This document shows, in pieces, positions 1-12,769 of a DNA stretch of 64,000 nt. Below the pieces are notes generated by a model that saw only the letters and a program-made list of their open reading frames with translations, had not been told where the DNA came from and did no database searches. Each line of letters starts with the position of its first letter. Positions within the stretch are counted from its first letter, which is position 1. Source of the DNA: Branchiostoma floridae. Taxonomy: Eukaryota; Chordata; Leptocardii; Amphioxiformes; Branchiostomatidae. Both the position numbers and the translations under genes were made by a program. The stretch lies in contig NC_049979.1 in NCBI RefSeq assembly GCF_000003815.2, positions 7,978,217 through 8,042,216 of the forward strand, in the 5' to 3' direction.

Positions 1-16
1 GTGTGTTCTATAACAG

Positions 17-3000
17 GGTGTGGTGGCAGAAACTCTGGGTCTGGCAGATCTGCCTCACTTCCATGTGGGAGGCACAGTACACTTCATCGCCAACAATCAG
101 CTGGGTTTCACCACTGATGCAGAAAGGGGGAGGTGGGATTGACATTTTCTGTTCCAAATAAAACTTTTACGTCCGTCTAAAGGTTTTGTAGATTATGAAT
201 GGGCTTTGCCATACATGTCTTTGATTTGAAAGTCGTCAGAACTGGTATTTGAACTTTTAACCTAACATTAAGTGAAATGAGTTACTAGTATTATGAAATG
301 AGACTTCCAGTTTAGCATTGTCTGCAATATGAATGTAGTACATGTATATCGTTTATGTGATTAGGTGTTCCATGTGAGATGGAATGCCAGCAGGATAACA
401 TGTTCAGAGCGTTCAAAATCATTGTTCCTACAAACTTGTTTTACTTTTATCTAACTTTGCAGATCAAGTCGTTACAGCAGTGACATTGCCAAAATGATTG
501 ACTGTGCAGTTATACATGTCAACGGGGACTACCCAGAGGTAAGTTACATTACTTATGCCTGTACATAATATTTTTGAAGACATTCCCTTAAATTTTCATT
601 GTTACTTTTTCATGCTTTTCCAAACCACCTTGTTGCACTAAACATGCAATCTATCCTATGCTATGTAACCTATGCATTTTAGATAAATGTACTGTTTGCA
701 ACATGAAAGGATGTTGTGTGCATCCCAATCAAATTTGCCTTTTAGAGATAGAATGTTTAAAGTATATATCAAGATAGAAATCCACCTGGTGTTTTTTTCT
801 ACACTGTCATAAACAGCTTTTGTTCTGCAGAGTCACATGTACTTGGTGGGTTGCATCTTTATGTATTTTCCTTTAATCTTGCATTTTTTTTTCTTGCAGG
901 AAGTCATCAAGGCAACCCAGCTGGCCATGTCCTACAGACAGACTTTCCGTAAGGATGTTATAGTGGACATGCTGTGCTTCAGAAGGTGGGTACATAATAG
1001 TTCTGTCCATGTGAGACTTAGTGCTCCAGAAGACAAGAGGGTGGACAAGGAATTGCACACCCCTCCTTCACCATAAAAAGTCATGTGCAGGTCAGGCAAA
1101 CAGGTTGCCGAACCCACCGGCAATTGCCTGTTTGCCTGCTCATCTGTCGAATCGACAGGAGAAGCCCAAAACATAGTAGTAAGGATGTATATATCTGGCA
1201 CGCTGATGATGTGGCATACGTGATACGTTTCTTTGGCCTAAGCCTGTCCAGTGTCAAAACTTTTTCGTCAGTTATAGTCCACTTAAAAACTTCTCTGTGG
1301 ACGCAAACACTCCTCCTTTGGAATGTAACATCAACTTTCATATTATCATAATCCCACCGGAATACTCAATACCACCACATGAGATAAAATACACAAATTT
1401 AAAAAGAGATGTACCAAGACAGCACCAGTTATTCGAGGTATACTACCGTAGCATACACTTCAGATATTAAGGTGTTCAAGGCAATCTTGAGAAGGCCTCT
1501 ATTACAATGTTTTTTGGTGTGGCAGTATTATGACAACTGATGGAAGTAAGAGAGTTGATGTTATGTATACCAGCATACATATGCTGCATTTATTATATTA
1601 GGTCATGATAATTTGCACTGGTATCAATGCTGACTACTGATGATATTTTTGCAGATGGGGGCATAACGAGTTGGATGACCCATCTTTTACTCAGCCCATC
1701 ATGTACAAAATCATCAGGGGAAGGTACGACACAGGGAAGAGTGTTCCTGATGTCTATGCAGATCAACTTGTGGTAACAATTTTGTATATCTTATACAAAC
1801 GTATCTGGCATACCACACTAGACTGTAACACAGTTCTACATTTCCTGTAAACTTTCTATCTGATACTTGCTATTCTATCACCATTCCAGCAAATGTCAAG
1901 AAGATAGATGATTTCTCAGAGAAAATTGAGGTGCATAATTAAGTGTTATATATTATATGTCTATTGCTTGTAGAGACATAGCCATAAAATTTTCTAAGTT
2001 TGGAACAACTTCTTTTTCATTTCAGAATGAAGGGTTACTTACAAAAGAAGAGGTTGGTAAGATCAATGCTGACTGCATGGCAAAACTTGGAGAGCACTTC
2101 AGCAAGCTGGAGAGTTTCCCACCTGAGGCCAGACATCTTCAGAAACAATGGACAGGACTTGTTCAAGCTTCCTCTCAGATAACTACTTGGGACACAGGTA
2201 AGGTTCTTGATTGTTTTTTAAATGATTTTCTGTACTACATGAAGTAGGTTAATGACATGTATTAGTAAATTCAGCTGAAGTTCAGCACATAAATATGATT
2301 TAAAAGTCATAGTTTAAAGTACCTTTGAGAAATACTGTATAAAAATTAATGCCCTTTAAATGATATAAATCCTTTCTCTGTGTTAAGTATAACTTGAAGA
2401 TAATTTCTATCTATGTGTTTTTTCTCTTCTTAATACTGATGTTAATAGCCACAATAATTCTGTAATCCCTGTCCTTGGTGCTGAATGTCACTTCCAGTCA
2501 AGATGATGTACATGGTGGACATTTTTGTTTACATTTTGAATCTTATGGTTCTATAGGTGTTGATACCAGCCTCTTGAAGTATGTGGGTGCCAAGTCAGTG
2601 GAGGTGCCATCAGACCTGGTAAGCTAGCAACCTTGTAACGTTACATCTCATGACTTATTCTCAGTTCATCTGTATCAGGAAGAAAACCTGTGCCTGTACT
2701 GGGCTGTATTTGCAGATTTATTGAAACAAAGAAAAATGGCAAGGCATTATCTTTTTACTAGCCTTTTATGAAATCAAGCCTGGTAAATAAAATGTTAACA
2801 TTGACCTCCAAACCCTGTTTGTAGGTAGTCCATCCCCATCTACAGAAAACGCTGGTTGATGTTCGTAAGAAGAAGATGGAAGCAGGTACAGGCCTGGACT
2901 GGGCTACAGCAGAAGCCCTTGCTGTGGGATCTCTGTTATATCAAGGTAAAAACTTGTTTATGTCAATGCTATGAAATAAAGCTGCATGCAAGAAAAAGTT

Positions 3001-6000
3001 TTTGATACCCAAATACCAGAGCGATTGCATGTAATGTAATAATGCTGTTATTATGTAAAAAATTCATGTATCTCACTGCAACGTTTTACTTCAGTGTAAC
3101 TATACATGTATGAGACATTCATGATCAATACATGACATACATGATCAATTAGTTTTTGGCCTTGTCTCATAAAATGTTACAGAAGGAAGATTTTTTACAC
3201 TATTTTTCAACATAGTCCCTTCAATGCACTTGGTCCATTGATGTTCCAGTTTTGATATTCTTTGCTGGAGAAAGGTTGCATCTTGATCCTCTAGATAGGC
3301 CTCATCAACTTGGATGACGTCATCATCAGTCTCAAAATGATGACCATACAATTGGGACTTCAGTTTAGGAAACAGGTAGAAGTACGACGGTGCCAGGTCA
3401 GGTGAGTAGGAAGGATGAGGTAAGGCTTAGGGGAAAAATGTGTTTTTTCCTGTTTTAGTCCTAAAAAAATTAGAGTTGGTAGATAGGAATTACAAAAATG
3501 TATCTTTTTTTTTAAGTCTTTTTTTTTAGACTTTGGCCAAAACTCTAGTTGTACAATACAGTTTAACAAAGTAAGTGTGAATTGCTTGAGGACACTTATA
3601 TTTTCAATGTCAAGCTTTAATTTTGTGCATAACGCTTACAAATCTGTGGAAAGGTACATCCTTCATTAGACAGGACAAGCAGTTTTTTTACCTGCATTGG
3701 AAGCAGGCTGAATAAAAATTCTAACTATATCCACCCATCAAAAAAAGGCTAGGGTTGGCAGGTTTTTATAGGGTAGGTTGGGAAACAGGAAACACAACAT
3801 TTTTTCCCTTGGCCTAAGAGTTCAAAGTCACATTCGGTTGCTGCTGCCACTGCCACCTGTGCTGACCTGCGTGGACCTGTGCATTGTCCTGGAGCAACAG
3901 TACACCAGCTCGAAGCTTTCTTCTCCTTTTCTTGTTGATTGCTGCAGTTCAGAAGCATAGTACTCTCCTTTGACAGTTTGACCCTTCTGTAAGTAGATGA
4001 CCCCCTCGCAGTACAAGAACACAGAGGACCTCACCTTGCCAACTGATGTCACTTGCTTGAGCTTCTTGGGCAGCTGTGACCTTGTGTGTCCATTGCTTTC
4101 TCTGATCTTTGATTCTGGATGACGTAGTGAAGCCATGTCTCATCTTGGGGCACAAGTCTCTTGAGGAAGATGCTTGGATTTGACTGGAAATGGACCACTT
4201 CCATCCAACCTGTCCAACTTCTGAGGACAAGTCAACATTCGTGGCACCCACCTTGCAACCAGCTTGCTCCTCACACAAAAGATGTTTAACAAAACATTTT
4301 GAACTGCACCATAACTGATGCCTAATGAATGCCCGGTATGTTGGATAGTTACACATCCGTCACTCATTACCATGCTGCATTGGATGACCTCAACCTGATT
4401 GCCCGTGGTGCTTGATCTTGGACGTCCAGGCCTTGGCTCATCTTTTGTGCTGTCCTTTTGCTTACAGTTAGCAACCAACTTCTTTACAGTAGAGTAAGCA
4501 GGGGAGTCCTCACCAAGTGTCGTAACCATGTCTTCATGGCTTTCATTGATTTCCTTTTTTATTAAGATACTTCAGCACGAGCTTCTGTCTTGTCCATTTT
4601 GTGATTTCACCTTACTCTAATTCTGTTGATACTGACAAAGTTCTTCCCTCTTGAAGGATTCAACGTCCGTATAAGTGGGCAGGACGTTGGAAGGGGAACC
4701 TTCAGCCACCGACACTTCATGCTGATTGACCAGAACGATGACAGGATGCACATTCCACTGAACGACATAGTGGAGAATCAGCCTGGATATCTGGAGGTGA
4801 TGTATCATATTTTGGTCTACGCAACATGCACTCTTTCTTCTCAAAGCATTTGACACAGTCAATTATAGCCTATTGTCTAGTATACTATGCTACTTTCACT
4901 GTTACCCCCTGTATGCATTTGTCATTCATCAATTTCAGTAGTCAGCTTCGTCTTAATGTCTAGTAAACTATGCTACTTTCACTGGTACCACCTGTATGCA
5001 TTTGTTGTTCATTATTTTCAGTACTTCTTTGAGCACTTGCACAGTAAGAAGAATACATGTACCAGTATATATTTAGCTATGCACATACATGTACTTTCAT
5101 GTGTCTATGATTAGTATGAAATGTGAGCAAATTTTATTTGACATGTTGTTGACTTCCCTCCATAGGTGGCAAACAGCTCTCTATCAGAAGAGGCAGTGCT
5201 TGGGTTTGAGTATGGCATGAGCATCGAGAGTCCCAAGAACCTGATTATATGGGAGGCACAGTTTGGAGACTTCTTTAACGGTGCTCAAGTCATCATTGAC
5301 GCCTTTGTGGCCTCTGGAGAAAGTATGTTAAGTTTCATCTTTGTTGTGTATGTAGATCCGTATTTCTTCATCTATAGGTGTCTGTCTTTTGGGAAATAGG
5401 AATTTATGATTTATATATGTAACAACTTAAGATACAGTCAAAACCTACCAAATAATACCCAAGTAGACAACCACCGAAATTTCTATGTGGAAGGGGGGTA
5501 ATTATAAACTTGATTTTTGCTTTTGTTGATGAAAAAAAAACTAGAGGACCATCAAAAAGTGGTCACATTGGCATGGTTGTCCTTATATGTAGTAGTAGTC
5601 ACTTGTAGAAGTTTGACTGCATGGCATTTGGAGTGTTGCTATGTTATCTAAGTCCATCCTTTATCGTGTAAGTATTTTTCTGTGTTCCATGTAAGAGCTA
5701 ACATCAGCAGTTTGTATATCTGATGATTGTGTCAACACCCAACTTCTCACCAACGGATGTTGACACAAGCAGGCCTAATGGCTGACCATTTTCCCATCTG
5801 CTCTAGAAGAAAAGTTAACACCAGAAATGCCAGTAGCTTTTTTTATTACTTCTACATCGGCAGTTTTTTCCCATACAATACTCACTATAACACAACAAAC
5901 AACATATGTTCTATGAACTTCTAAAAACAATTGCATTCAATTTTAGATACTTTTTGTAACCTCAAATTAAAGTTACTCAATCTCTGTCTATCCTGACATC

Positions 6001-9000
6001 ACAATCTCTGCCTTGACTTGTGCATAGAGGCCTCTAACATCCATTATATCAAAGCAGCATTTTATATGAATTGAATTGAATTGAAAGACATTGTTATATC
6101 ACAAAATATCAGAAGCCTATTTCTGTTGTCAGAAAGTACTCAGTAATGGGAATTCATGCCGTATTCCACAGTACACATTACTACATTGAATAGAACTGCC
6201 CATAGTTATAATGAATAAGGGATGGGTTCTTTTGGATTCATGTCTGAAATTTGATACTACTGATGCCTTTGATGTTCTGATTATGATATATATATGTACA
6301 CCACTGTGACATCAATATTAGCGTAAAAATACTGTGATTCACATTACTATAGCAGGGTTATATGCCCGCTGCAGTTGAATTAATTGCAACTATACTGCAT
6401 ATTGGTTAGTTGCCAGCTCATGTTTTCTGATTTTCTCAAAGATTAACTAGCCCTTGATCAAAGCTAGAAGGAGCTAACTTACCCTGGAACAAATGGTATC
6501 TAGTTCAATTTGTGATATATGTCCCACTGTGTTCCTTGACACTCTAGACGATTGTCTGTGAGCCAATATGTTGTTATCCTGTCCCTGTTTTCTACATATC
6601 TTACAAAAAATGCTGTAAAATGACTTTCTAAATACTTTGTCCCTGTAGGCATACACAATAGGGTTAACAGCAGAATTTGTAAAAGGCAAGGTATACACTA
6701 GAGTAAAGAATATCTTTGGATCCAAGCCTGTATTTCCAATGATAATGGTGAGCCACATGATTAGTATCATCGGCAGCCAGCATATCAGCAGGCAGCCCAA
6801 GATGATGCTCAGCGTTTTGACAGCTTTCATAGTGCCAAGGAATACGTTCTGCTTTCGTTGCTCTATTGTCATCATTGGTTGCACGGCTGAAATCCTTTGG
6901 GTCTGCCTTCGAGCTGCCCGGAAAACCAGACCGTACATGACAATGATGCAGACCAGTGAGATGAAGACAGGGGTGATGAAGAAGTGACCTACGCTGTAGT
7001 GGTCGAATATGTCCATCACACTGCATTCTCCCGTCTTCAGAAACTGTTGTGGATAGCACAGGCCAAATAGCTGTAAAGAACCCAGACCACATGCCACCAG
7101 CCACACAAGAACTAGCAGTCCTGTCCTGGCCTTCCAGGTCATTATGTTGTGGTAGTGTAGCGGTTTCATGACGGCTATGTAGCGGTCGATGGACAAGGCG
7201 AGCAGGTTGAAAACGGAGGCGCAGAAGATGCTGATGAGTGCGATCCAGTAGAACAAGCAGCTTCCATAGTTTTCTGTCACAAGTGGATGCCCATGGACTG
7301 TGTTATGGATATGGAATGTTGCAGCAACCACACCGATGATCAGGTCTGCCACTGACAGGCTGACGATGTAAAAGTTGGTAGCAACTTGTAGCTTTCGTGT
7401 GACAGTAACGGCTATAATGACGAGGCTGTTCCCTATCAGTGTGATCAGGCATATAGGGCCATTTACAAACACTAGCAACACTATCCTTGTTTGCGTGCTC
7501 GAATAGAGTTCATCTGTCCATTCTGTTTCACCATTGCACCCCTCTGTTGCATTTTGGATGGAGTCATTTTTTAGATATGAAAAGTTAGCAACTCTCAGAC
7601 ATGAAGACATACTCGTTTGTCTTGTAAGTAATTGTACTCCTTCAGAAATGGGTTCTTGAATCTATGAACTTTTCAGTTCTTAGTCGTATAACATGGACTT
7701 TATTCAGGTGTCTTCCTTATCGTTGGTAAAGCTCCTTTGACAAATATGCAGTTCTCACTAGACAGCAAAGATGGGAGCTTACCTGCTCCTTGCCTTGATT
7801 TAGAGATGTCCTGCCTTGTCGTGAAGTGTATTACCAGTAACAATTTTCTTGAGATGCTGTAGAAGAGATTGTTGCGAGCAAAAAGTCTATGCTGTTCTCA
7901 CGTCTTTTGTCTTGTTGATGAACCAGGTGTCCTCTTTCCATACCCGATGTGTCCGGCAGTCTTGCCACTTGTTTGAGTTTGCTTATTTCCTTTGCTTTAT
8001 ATCCCCACGTTAAGTGGGTATTTGACCAGTCCTGCATAATCTGCCTGGTGCTTGTTTACCTTGCTAATGGGTGGTAATTTAGCTGGAAGGTAGCTATGGA
8101 AAAGTATAGGAGGTAGTTTCCATGTAGTTCTAGGAAAGCTAACCACCAGTTTACTCTGCTCTTACTACCGTGACTCATAATTTCTTCCGTCTTGACGATG
8201 ACCATCAAAAACGTCATGACACAGGAATACATGGCATCATTGGAAATGTTTAAGTTGTGATAATGCTCTGTATGACATCAGAGAAGTTCGAAAAACTGAC
8301 ATTTTATGCTACTGTATTTGATTTGACTTGGTTGTGCGTAAAAGACAACTCAATATTTGCAATCAATGAAGTTAGATACAACTGCATGTGTACATAAACC
8401 TGGAGTCACAACATCAGTGAAGTGATTTATGGATAGTGAGCTACTGGGTATGTCTAGACAATTTCTGACTTAATTGGCCCGGTATTGTTAAGTTTTTGTA
8501 GGAAGCTATTCTCAAGTGGTATATGGTTATTCTCAATCTCCATCTGTTTACTCAAATCCTAAAATAGGAACCTTTTAAGAATTATGTTATAATCAATTTT
8601 TAGCAAAGACTATGGAAAAATTAAAAAGTAACATGTTCAAGAGTTGTCTATTCTACTTCTTAAAGAACTTTTTATGAAAAAAATTGAGCAAACCAATACT
8701 TTTATTCACGCTATACTAACACTAACAGTTATCAAAAGAAAAATGAAGCATGGGAAAAGTCAGGATGTCTTTCTTCTTCTTGTAGTTATCATTTGATTAC
8801 TAAAGTACCTGTCCCATTTGTCCAGCAAAATGGTTACTACAGAGTGGGCTGACCATCCTACTTCCTCACGGCATGGATGGGGCTGGACCAGAGCACTCTT
8901 CATGTAGGATAGAGAGGTGGCTGCAGGTTTGTACAATGTATTAGTCTTACTAATACTATGAACTGTAAATACAGAAATGTTCGCGGTTTTATGTTGGCGT

Positions 9001-12000
9001 TTTTTTAGTGGTGGAAACTTCACTACAAACTTAAAACCCACAAACATTTTTTCAATGGCAGTAAAAGAGTACCTTTTCCCCTGTAAAATTAAATCCCCTT
9101 GAACTTAAATGCATTTACAGTATGCTGATAACCATTGTACAATCAAAACTGCCCAAGGAGACCACCAATTGGACCAATAAAATCTGATCTATGAGGACAG
9201 GTGATTTTTGATGCTAAGGTCAATGGGAAGAACTTATTCAAGGGACCACCATAGAGCGGTCACATTTGCTAGGTACAAATGCATAATTACATTTTGTATG
9301 TAGTCTGTATGTAGCTGATACAGTTTTGACTGTATGTAACATTTTTTGTGCAGCATTATATAATTAGTGCCCACAGGGGGTATTTATTTTTAGACTTCCA
9401 TGAACCGTTATTTGAGAATCAATTAACAGACAGTAAACAGTATGTATTTTGGTCAATGAGTAAATGTGTTCCCCACTTCTGTATCCTCTCAGCCAGGGAT
9501 CAAACACTGAAACCTGGTGTACAAATGTACCTAGATTTAGTTCTCGCACACATTTAGGATTAACTTCCAACTTCCTACCTAATGACGGGGGTAATTTTAA
9601 CACTATTTAGTGTATTATCAAGAGCTATTATGATGCAGGTCTAATTTCAAGAACAAGCTGAACTTCATTTCCCAGCATGGATGGATTCAGAGCAAACACA
9701 CTGTACTGAGTCAAGACAAAATGTCCTGGAAAACATCATGAATGGAAGGGATTTGCCATCAAATTTTGGCCCTTTTGTATTCCTTCCATCACTGTGTACT
9801 ATCTGGTGGAATGTTATATTTCCTCTGCTGTAACAGTTCTGAACAAAAGTAGTGATATTTCAAACTGTGTTGTGTTGTCACCCCCAGTTGTGTGACAGTA
9901 AGGAGGATGCAGCGGATGGAGATAACATCAACATGCAGGTGGTAAACCCCACCACACCTGCACAGTACTTCCACCTCCTCAGGAGACAGGTCAGGAAACA
10001 ACACTTTGTACAATCTCTTACACTGCTGAATCTTCTTTCATGCTATGCCCACATGTTATAATCTATCAACAGTCAACTAATGAGAAGGCCTTTGCCTGGC
10101 TGCAGTACTGGCATGGAACGATATGATGATGAACATTCAACTTTGTGTAGAATGACTGCTCTAAGACAAGTGTGTAACTTTTAATTAGCAGTAGTAGTAG
10201 TATCCAGTTTACAGGTGTCAAAAGCCTATCAATTCACTCTGTTGACAGGCCAACAGATTAATATCCCATGTGGTTCTCAATTATTTTCCAATACACAGAT
10301 GGTGAGGAACTTCAGAAAGCCTTTGGTAGTTGCTGGGCCCAAGATTCTTCTCAGACTTCCAGTGAGTTTGCATGTGCTTTCTTAATGTTCAGTATGTGTA
10401 AAGATGAGTTAATGTACATATAATTTTTAGAATGCTTCCATAATTTCTTGTAAATCGGTGTTGTTTGGATGTATGATTGCTGTAGCCTGTAGATCTGTGC
10501 TAATTCTGAAATGATGGTACATTTCAGGCTGCTACCTCCACACTGGAGGACATGGCACCAGGTACCTTCTTCAAACCAGTGATAGGAGAACAAGGTGCAG
10601 ACCCGTCAAGGTAAAGCGGCATCAGATTGAGCAAAGTAGTGTGAGATTGATTTAAATTCTATACCACCAATAAGTTTTCTCTGTTATGTTTGTGCATCAC
10701 CCGGATGGAGGCCTGGCGACCTCTGTCTCGTATCAGCCACATGGTGATCTACATCATTCACCCGGACGGGTGTGTCACCCCATAAGGGGCGGTATAACCC
10801 GTCGTTGTGCGAACATGTGCGAACATGTATATAGGGCTCCCTTGGAAATCAGTTACTACGTTAACTGAAGGGACTACCCTAAAGATCAATAAATAAATAA
10901 ATAAATCATCAATGTTATGGAGAAATATGCACTGCAAGTGACAAAGATATTGTACATTATTTGATGACTTCTCTAGTGAAAAAATAAAAGTTGAACAGAG
11001 TTCATCTCTGCTTTGGAATGTTTGTTACATCAATACATAATTTTGGCAAATTGTTATGATCATTTCCTCCTGTTTTCAGAGTTACCAGAGTGGTGTTCTG
11101 TAGTGGCAAGCACTACTATGGGCTGGCTAAAGAGAGAGATGCCAGAGGTGCTGACAATGTGGCAATCATCAGAATAGAGGTAGGTATGAGGATATGTGTA
11201 AATCTAACATGTGGGATCACATGGCTGCTCTTAGATATCAGTGGAGGATATGTGGAGGACTAAAATCCAGGATAAATTTTCTATTATCAATAACTTGTAT
11301 ATCCTTGCAGTAGCCTTTGTTTACGCAATCTCTCGCTGACTGGGGTCAATGACCTGTAGGGCAGGCTGCTAGAAGTACTAGCAGCACGATTTTAGTCATC
11401 CTTGCAGTATCCGAGTACCATTTAGGAGCAAGAGAATCAGATTGAGTAAAACAAATCGATTTGTGACTTTTGTCTTCTCCATCAATACAGGAGTTGTGCC
11501 CATTTCCAATGGAGGCTATAAGGGAAGAAATGAAGAAATATTCCAAAGCTACAGGTAAAACCAACAAATCTTGTGCTTTTTCTAATGTTTAAGGCCCCCA
11601 CATCTAGCAGGTACAATGCACGTCTAACCTCTGAAAGGCTTGGGACGACAATTAACAGGATGGTGAGTGTGATCGTGCTTCCTGTGGGCCTCTAGTCGGA
11701 CTTTTATTTGATTTTGAACTATCATTAGTACGGCATAATTACTCGGCGCTTCACGTTCAACTCCGAATCTAGAATACTTGCCCTGCATTGTCAGCAGTAA
11801 TGTTTGCTTTGCCCTCACCATCATGCAAACCAAAACAAACAATAAGTGGGTGTTGCATTAAAGTAGCCTAAATTGAAGTCCTGGCCTCCTGGCCAGAGAC
11901 TGTGGAGGCAGGATGTTGTGTTTCTGAAACTTACTAAAGGAGAAATTTGAATCCATGCTTTAATACATAATCAACTACATGTACTACTAACTCAAATGCA

Positions 12001-12769
12001 CTTTGATGCTCAAGTCATGTGCAGATGGGGTTGGCATTGTTTCATTAAGACTTTTGTGGAATCTCAGCAGGAAATAATTATTTACAAATTTGAGCAAAGA
12101 CAACATTTCCCGAATTAGGCAAAAATCCTATGTGCTTAAGATACATATTTAATGCCTTGAAGAAAGTTGCAGTTGTACTGTAATCATTCATGTGGCACCC
12201 ATCATGTTTTTTTTTATCCCCACAGAGTTCATTTGGAGTCAAGAGGAGCATAGGAACATGGGTGCATGGTCATTTGTTCAGCCAAGATTCGACAACCTGT
12301 TAGCATGCAAGGCAAGTATCAATGCACACTATCAAGGTGTTCCTGATTGAGACATAGAAAAATATTGACTTGTAAAAGTGCTGAGGGGATGCCATTTTCA
12401 TTGTAGGTATTCTTTAATGTCATGATTATTATTCAAAAGCACCAACTTGACATATCAAGCCAAGGCAAGAAGATAAAATGTATGAACCAGCAATTCCTTG
12501 ATGAACAGGCAAGTTTTTATGATTTAAATGTGTGTCGTAAGATATGTTAACATGCCATCGTTAAAAGCAATTTCAAATGGGTGTGCACCTGTACATGTTG
12601 CTTACGTGAACTATGGCACATCAGATCATTCCATTAATGCCCCAAATGTTGTCCTTTTGTTTGATAGCTGAAGTATGTGGGCCGTGGTGTCCTGGCAACC
12701 CCAGCTGTGGGAGTGGGGGAAGTACACCAGGCTGAGGCCAAGCAGGTCATCACTGATGCCTTTGCATAG
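17..12769 (+). CDS. DHTKD1: DHTKD1, probable 2-oxoadipate dehydrogenase E1 (3' 17 exons; 5' end outside window)
   Basis: This is a thiamine-diphosphate E1 subunit of a mitochondrial 2-oxoacid dehydrogenase complex. By family knowledge it acts in lysine/tryptophan breakdown (2-oxoadipate to glutaryl-CoA). I placed exons at 17-132, 463-538, 900-985, 1655-1772, 2026-2197, 2557-2618, 2825-2945, 4657-4796, 5166-5322, 8826-8926, 9888-9989, 10299-10361, 10528-10610, 11080-11179, 11491-11554, 12226-12311 and 12668-12769. They sum to 1749 nt, giving 582 residues plus TAG, with all phases agreeing. Visible blocks in order are [101 protein letters not shown] and [15 protein letters not shown]. The match is closer to DHTKD1 than to OGDH, which is an inference from remembered family sequences. 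The 8826-8926 exon lies 3.5 kb from its neighbours. The penultimate intron has a GC donor. The N-terminal third, with the transit peptide, lies upstream of the window. Confidence 0.95.
3149..4600 (-). pseudogene. Degenerate mariner/Tc1-type transposase in a DHTKD1 intron
   Basis: Read on the minus strand, fragments in several frames line up in order with a mariner transposase. An N-terminal helix-turn-helix part lies near 4529-4200 ([13 protein letters not shown], then [12 protein letters not shown]). A middle part follows near 4136-3828 (KQWTHKV, then [11 protein letters not shown]). The C-terminal part lies at 3406-3149 ([20 protein letters not shown], then [11 protein letters not shown]). 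Frameshifts and stops break it. About 370 bp of unrelated A/T-rich sequence (roughly 3425-3795) separates the segment ending FELL from the YSPDLAPS segment, so something has inserted into it or the region has been rearranged. It lies antisense within the intron between the exons ending at 2945 and starting at 4657. I did not find clear terminal inverted repeats. Confidence 0.85.
5435..5619. mobile_element. MITE, CAGTCAAAAC family, copy 1
   Basis: A 185-bp non-coding element lies in a DHTKD1 intron. Its left end reads CAGTCAAAAC after a TA, and its right end is GTTTGACTG, close to the reverse complement. Internal phrases (gaccac, ggtcacatt) recur in the copy at 9140-9332. A TA target site and short inverted ends suggest a Tc1/mariner-type non-autonomous element; this is inference. 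Confidence 0.55.
6474..7610 (-). CDS. Class A (rhodopsin-like) GPCR, single exon, nested antisense in a DHTKD1 intron
   Basis: An intact intronless ORF of 378 residues encodes a seven-transmembrane receptor. The N-terminus (1-40) carries three N-glycosylation sequons (NFS, NDS, NAT). Class A landmarks are present: GN at 60-61 in TM1, LSVADL (Asp89) in TM2, Cys118 before TM3 with a partner Cys in the second extracellular loop, DRY at 142-144, Trp170 in TM4, CWLP at 277-280 in TM6 and NPIVY at 316-320 in TM7. The position equivalent to 3.32 is Leu125, not Asp, which argues against a monoamine receptor. Overall it looks like the adenosine/melanocortin/orphan amphioxus receptors, but I cannot name a ligand. 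It lies wholly inside the intron between DHTKD1 exons at 5322 and 8826, on the opposite strand. An upstream non-coding exon cannot be excluded. Confidence 0.9.
   Translation of the reverse strand: MSSCLRVANFSYLKNDSIQNATEGCNGETEWTDELYSSTQTRIVLLVFVNGPICLITLIGNSLVIIAVTVTRKLQVATNFYIVSLSVADLIIGVVAATFHIHNTVHGHPLVTENYGSCLFYWIALISIFCASVFNLLALSIDRYIAVMKPLHYHNIMTWKARTGLLVLVWLVACGLGSLQLFGLCYPQQFLKTGECSVMDIFDHYSVGHFFITPVFISLVCIIVMYGLVFRAARRQTQRISAVQPMMTIEQRKQNVFLGTMKAVKTLSIILGCLLICWLPMILIMWLTIIIGNTGLDPKIFFTLVYTLPFTNSAVNPIVYAYRDKVFRKSFYSIFCKICRKQGQDNNILAHRQSSRVSRNTVGHISQIELDTICSRVS
8963..9120. mobile_element. Small palindromic MITE, 'AAATGTTCGCGG' family, copy 1
   Basis: The left end CTGTAAATACAGAAATGTTC is roughly inverted at the right end (gaacttaaatgcatttacag). 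The element is about 158 bp and non-coding. It starts 36 bp after a DHTKD1 exon. Better-preserved and poorer copies lie at 26032-26208 and 16190-16330. Confidence 0.6.
9140..9332. mobile_element. MITE, CAGTCAAAAC family, copy 2
   Basis: The ends CAATCAAAACTG and CAGTTTTGACTG are inverted and flanked by TA on both sides. The element is 193 bp and non-coding. It shares its interior layout with 5435-5619 (two gaccacc/ggtcaca blocks). It is probably a Tc1/mariner-derived non-autonomous element. Confidence 0.6.
10686..10915 (+). mobile_element. SINE/LINE 3'-end-like retroposon with (AAAT)n tail
   Basis: A segment begins near the CACCCGGATGG phrase. It contains ggggcggtataacccgtcg and a short stem (GGAAATCAG, then CTGAAGGGACTACCCT), and it ends in AATAAATAAATAAATAAATC. 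The simple-repeat 3' tail indicates retroposition in the plus orientation. A fragment with the ggggcggtataacc phrase recurs in reverse near 55840-55900. I cannot assign the family with certainty. Confidence 0.6.

Noticed and set aside
837-1351. Overlapping ORFs on both strands of 60-100 codons
   Set aside because: The plus-strand one only extends a DHTKD1 exon (900-985) into its intron; the others are antisense shadows with no family signal.
6474-7610. Assigning the nested GPCR as a biogenic amine or trace amine receptor
   Set aside because: The position equivalent to Asp3.32 is Leu, so amine binding by the usual salt bridge is not possible.
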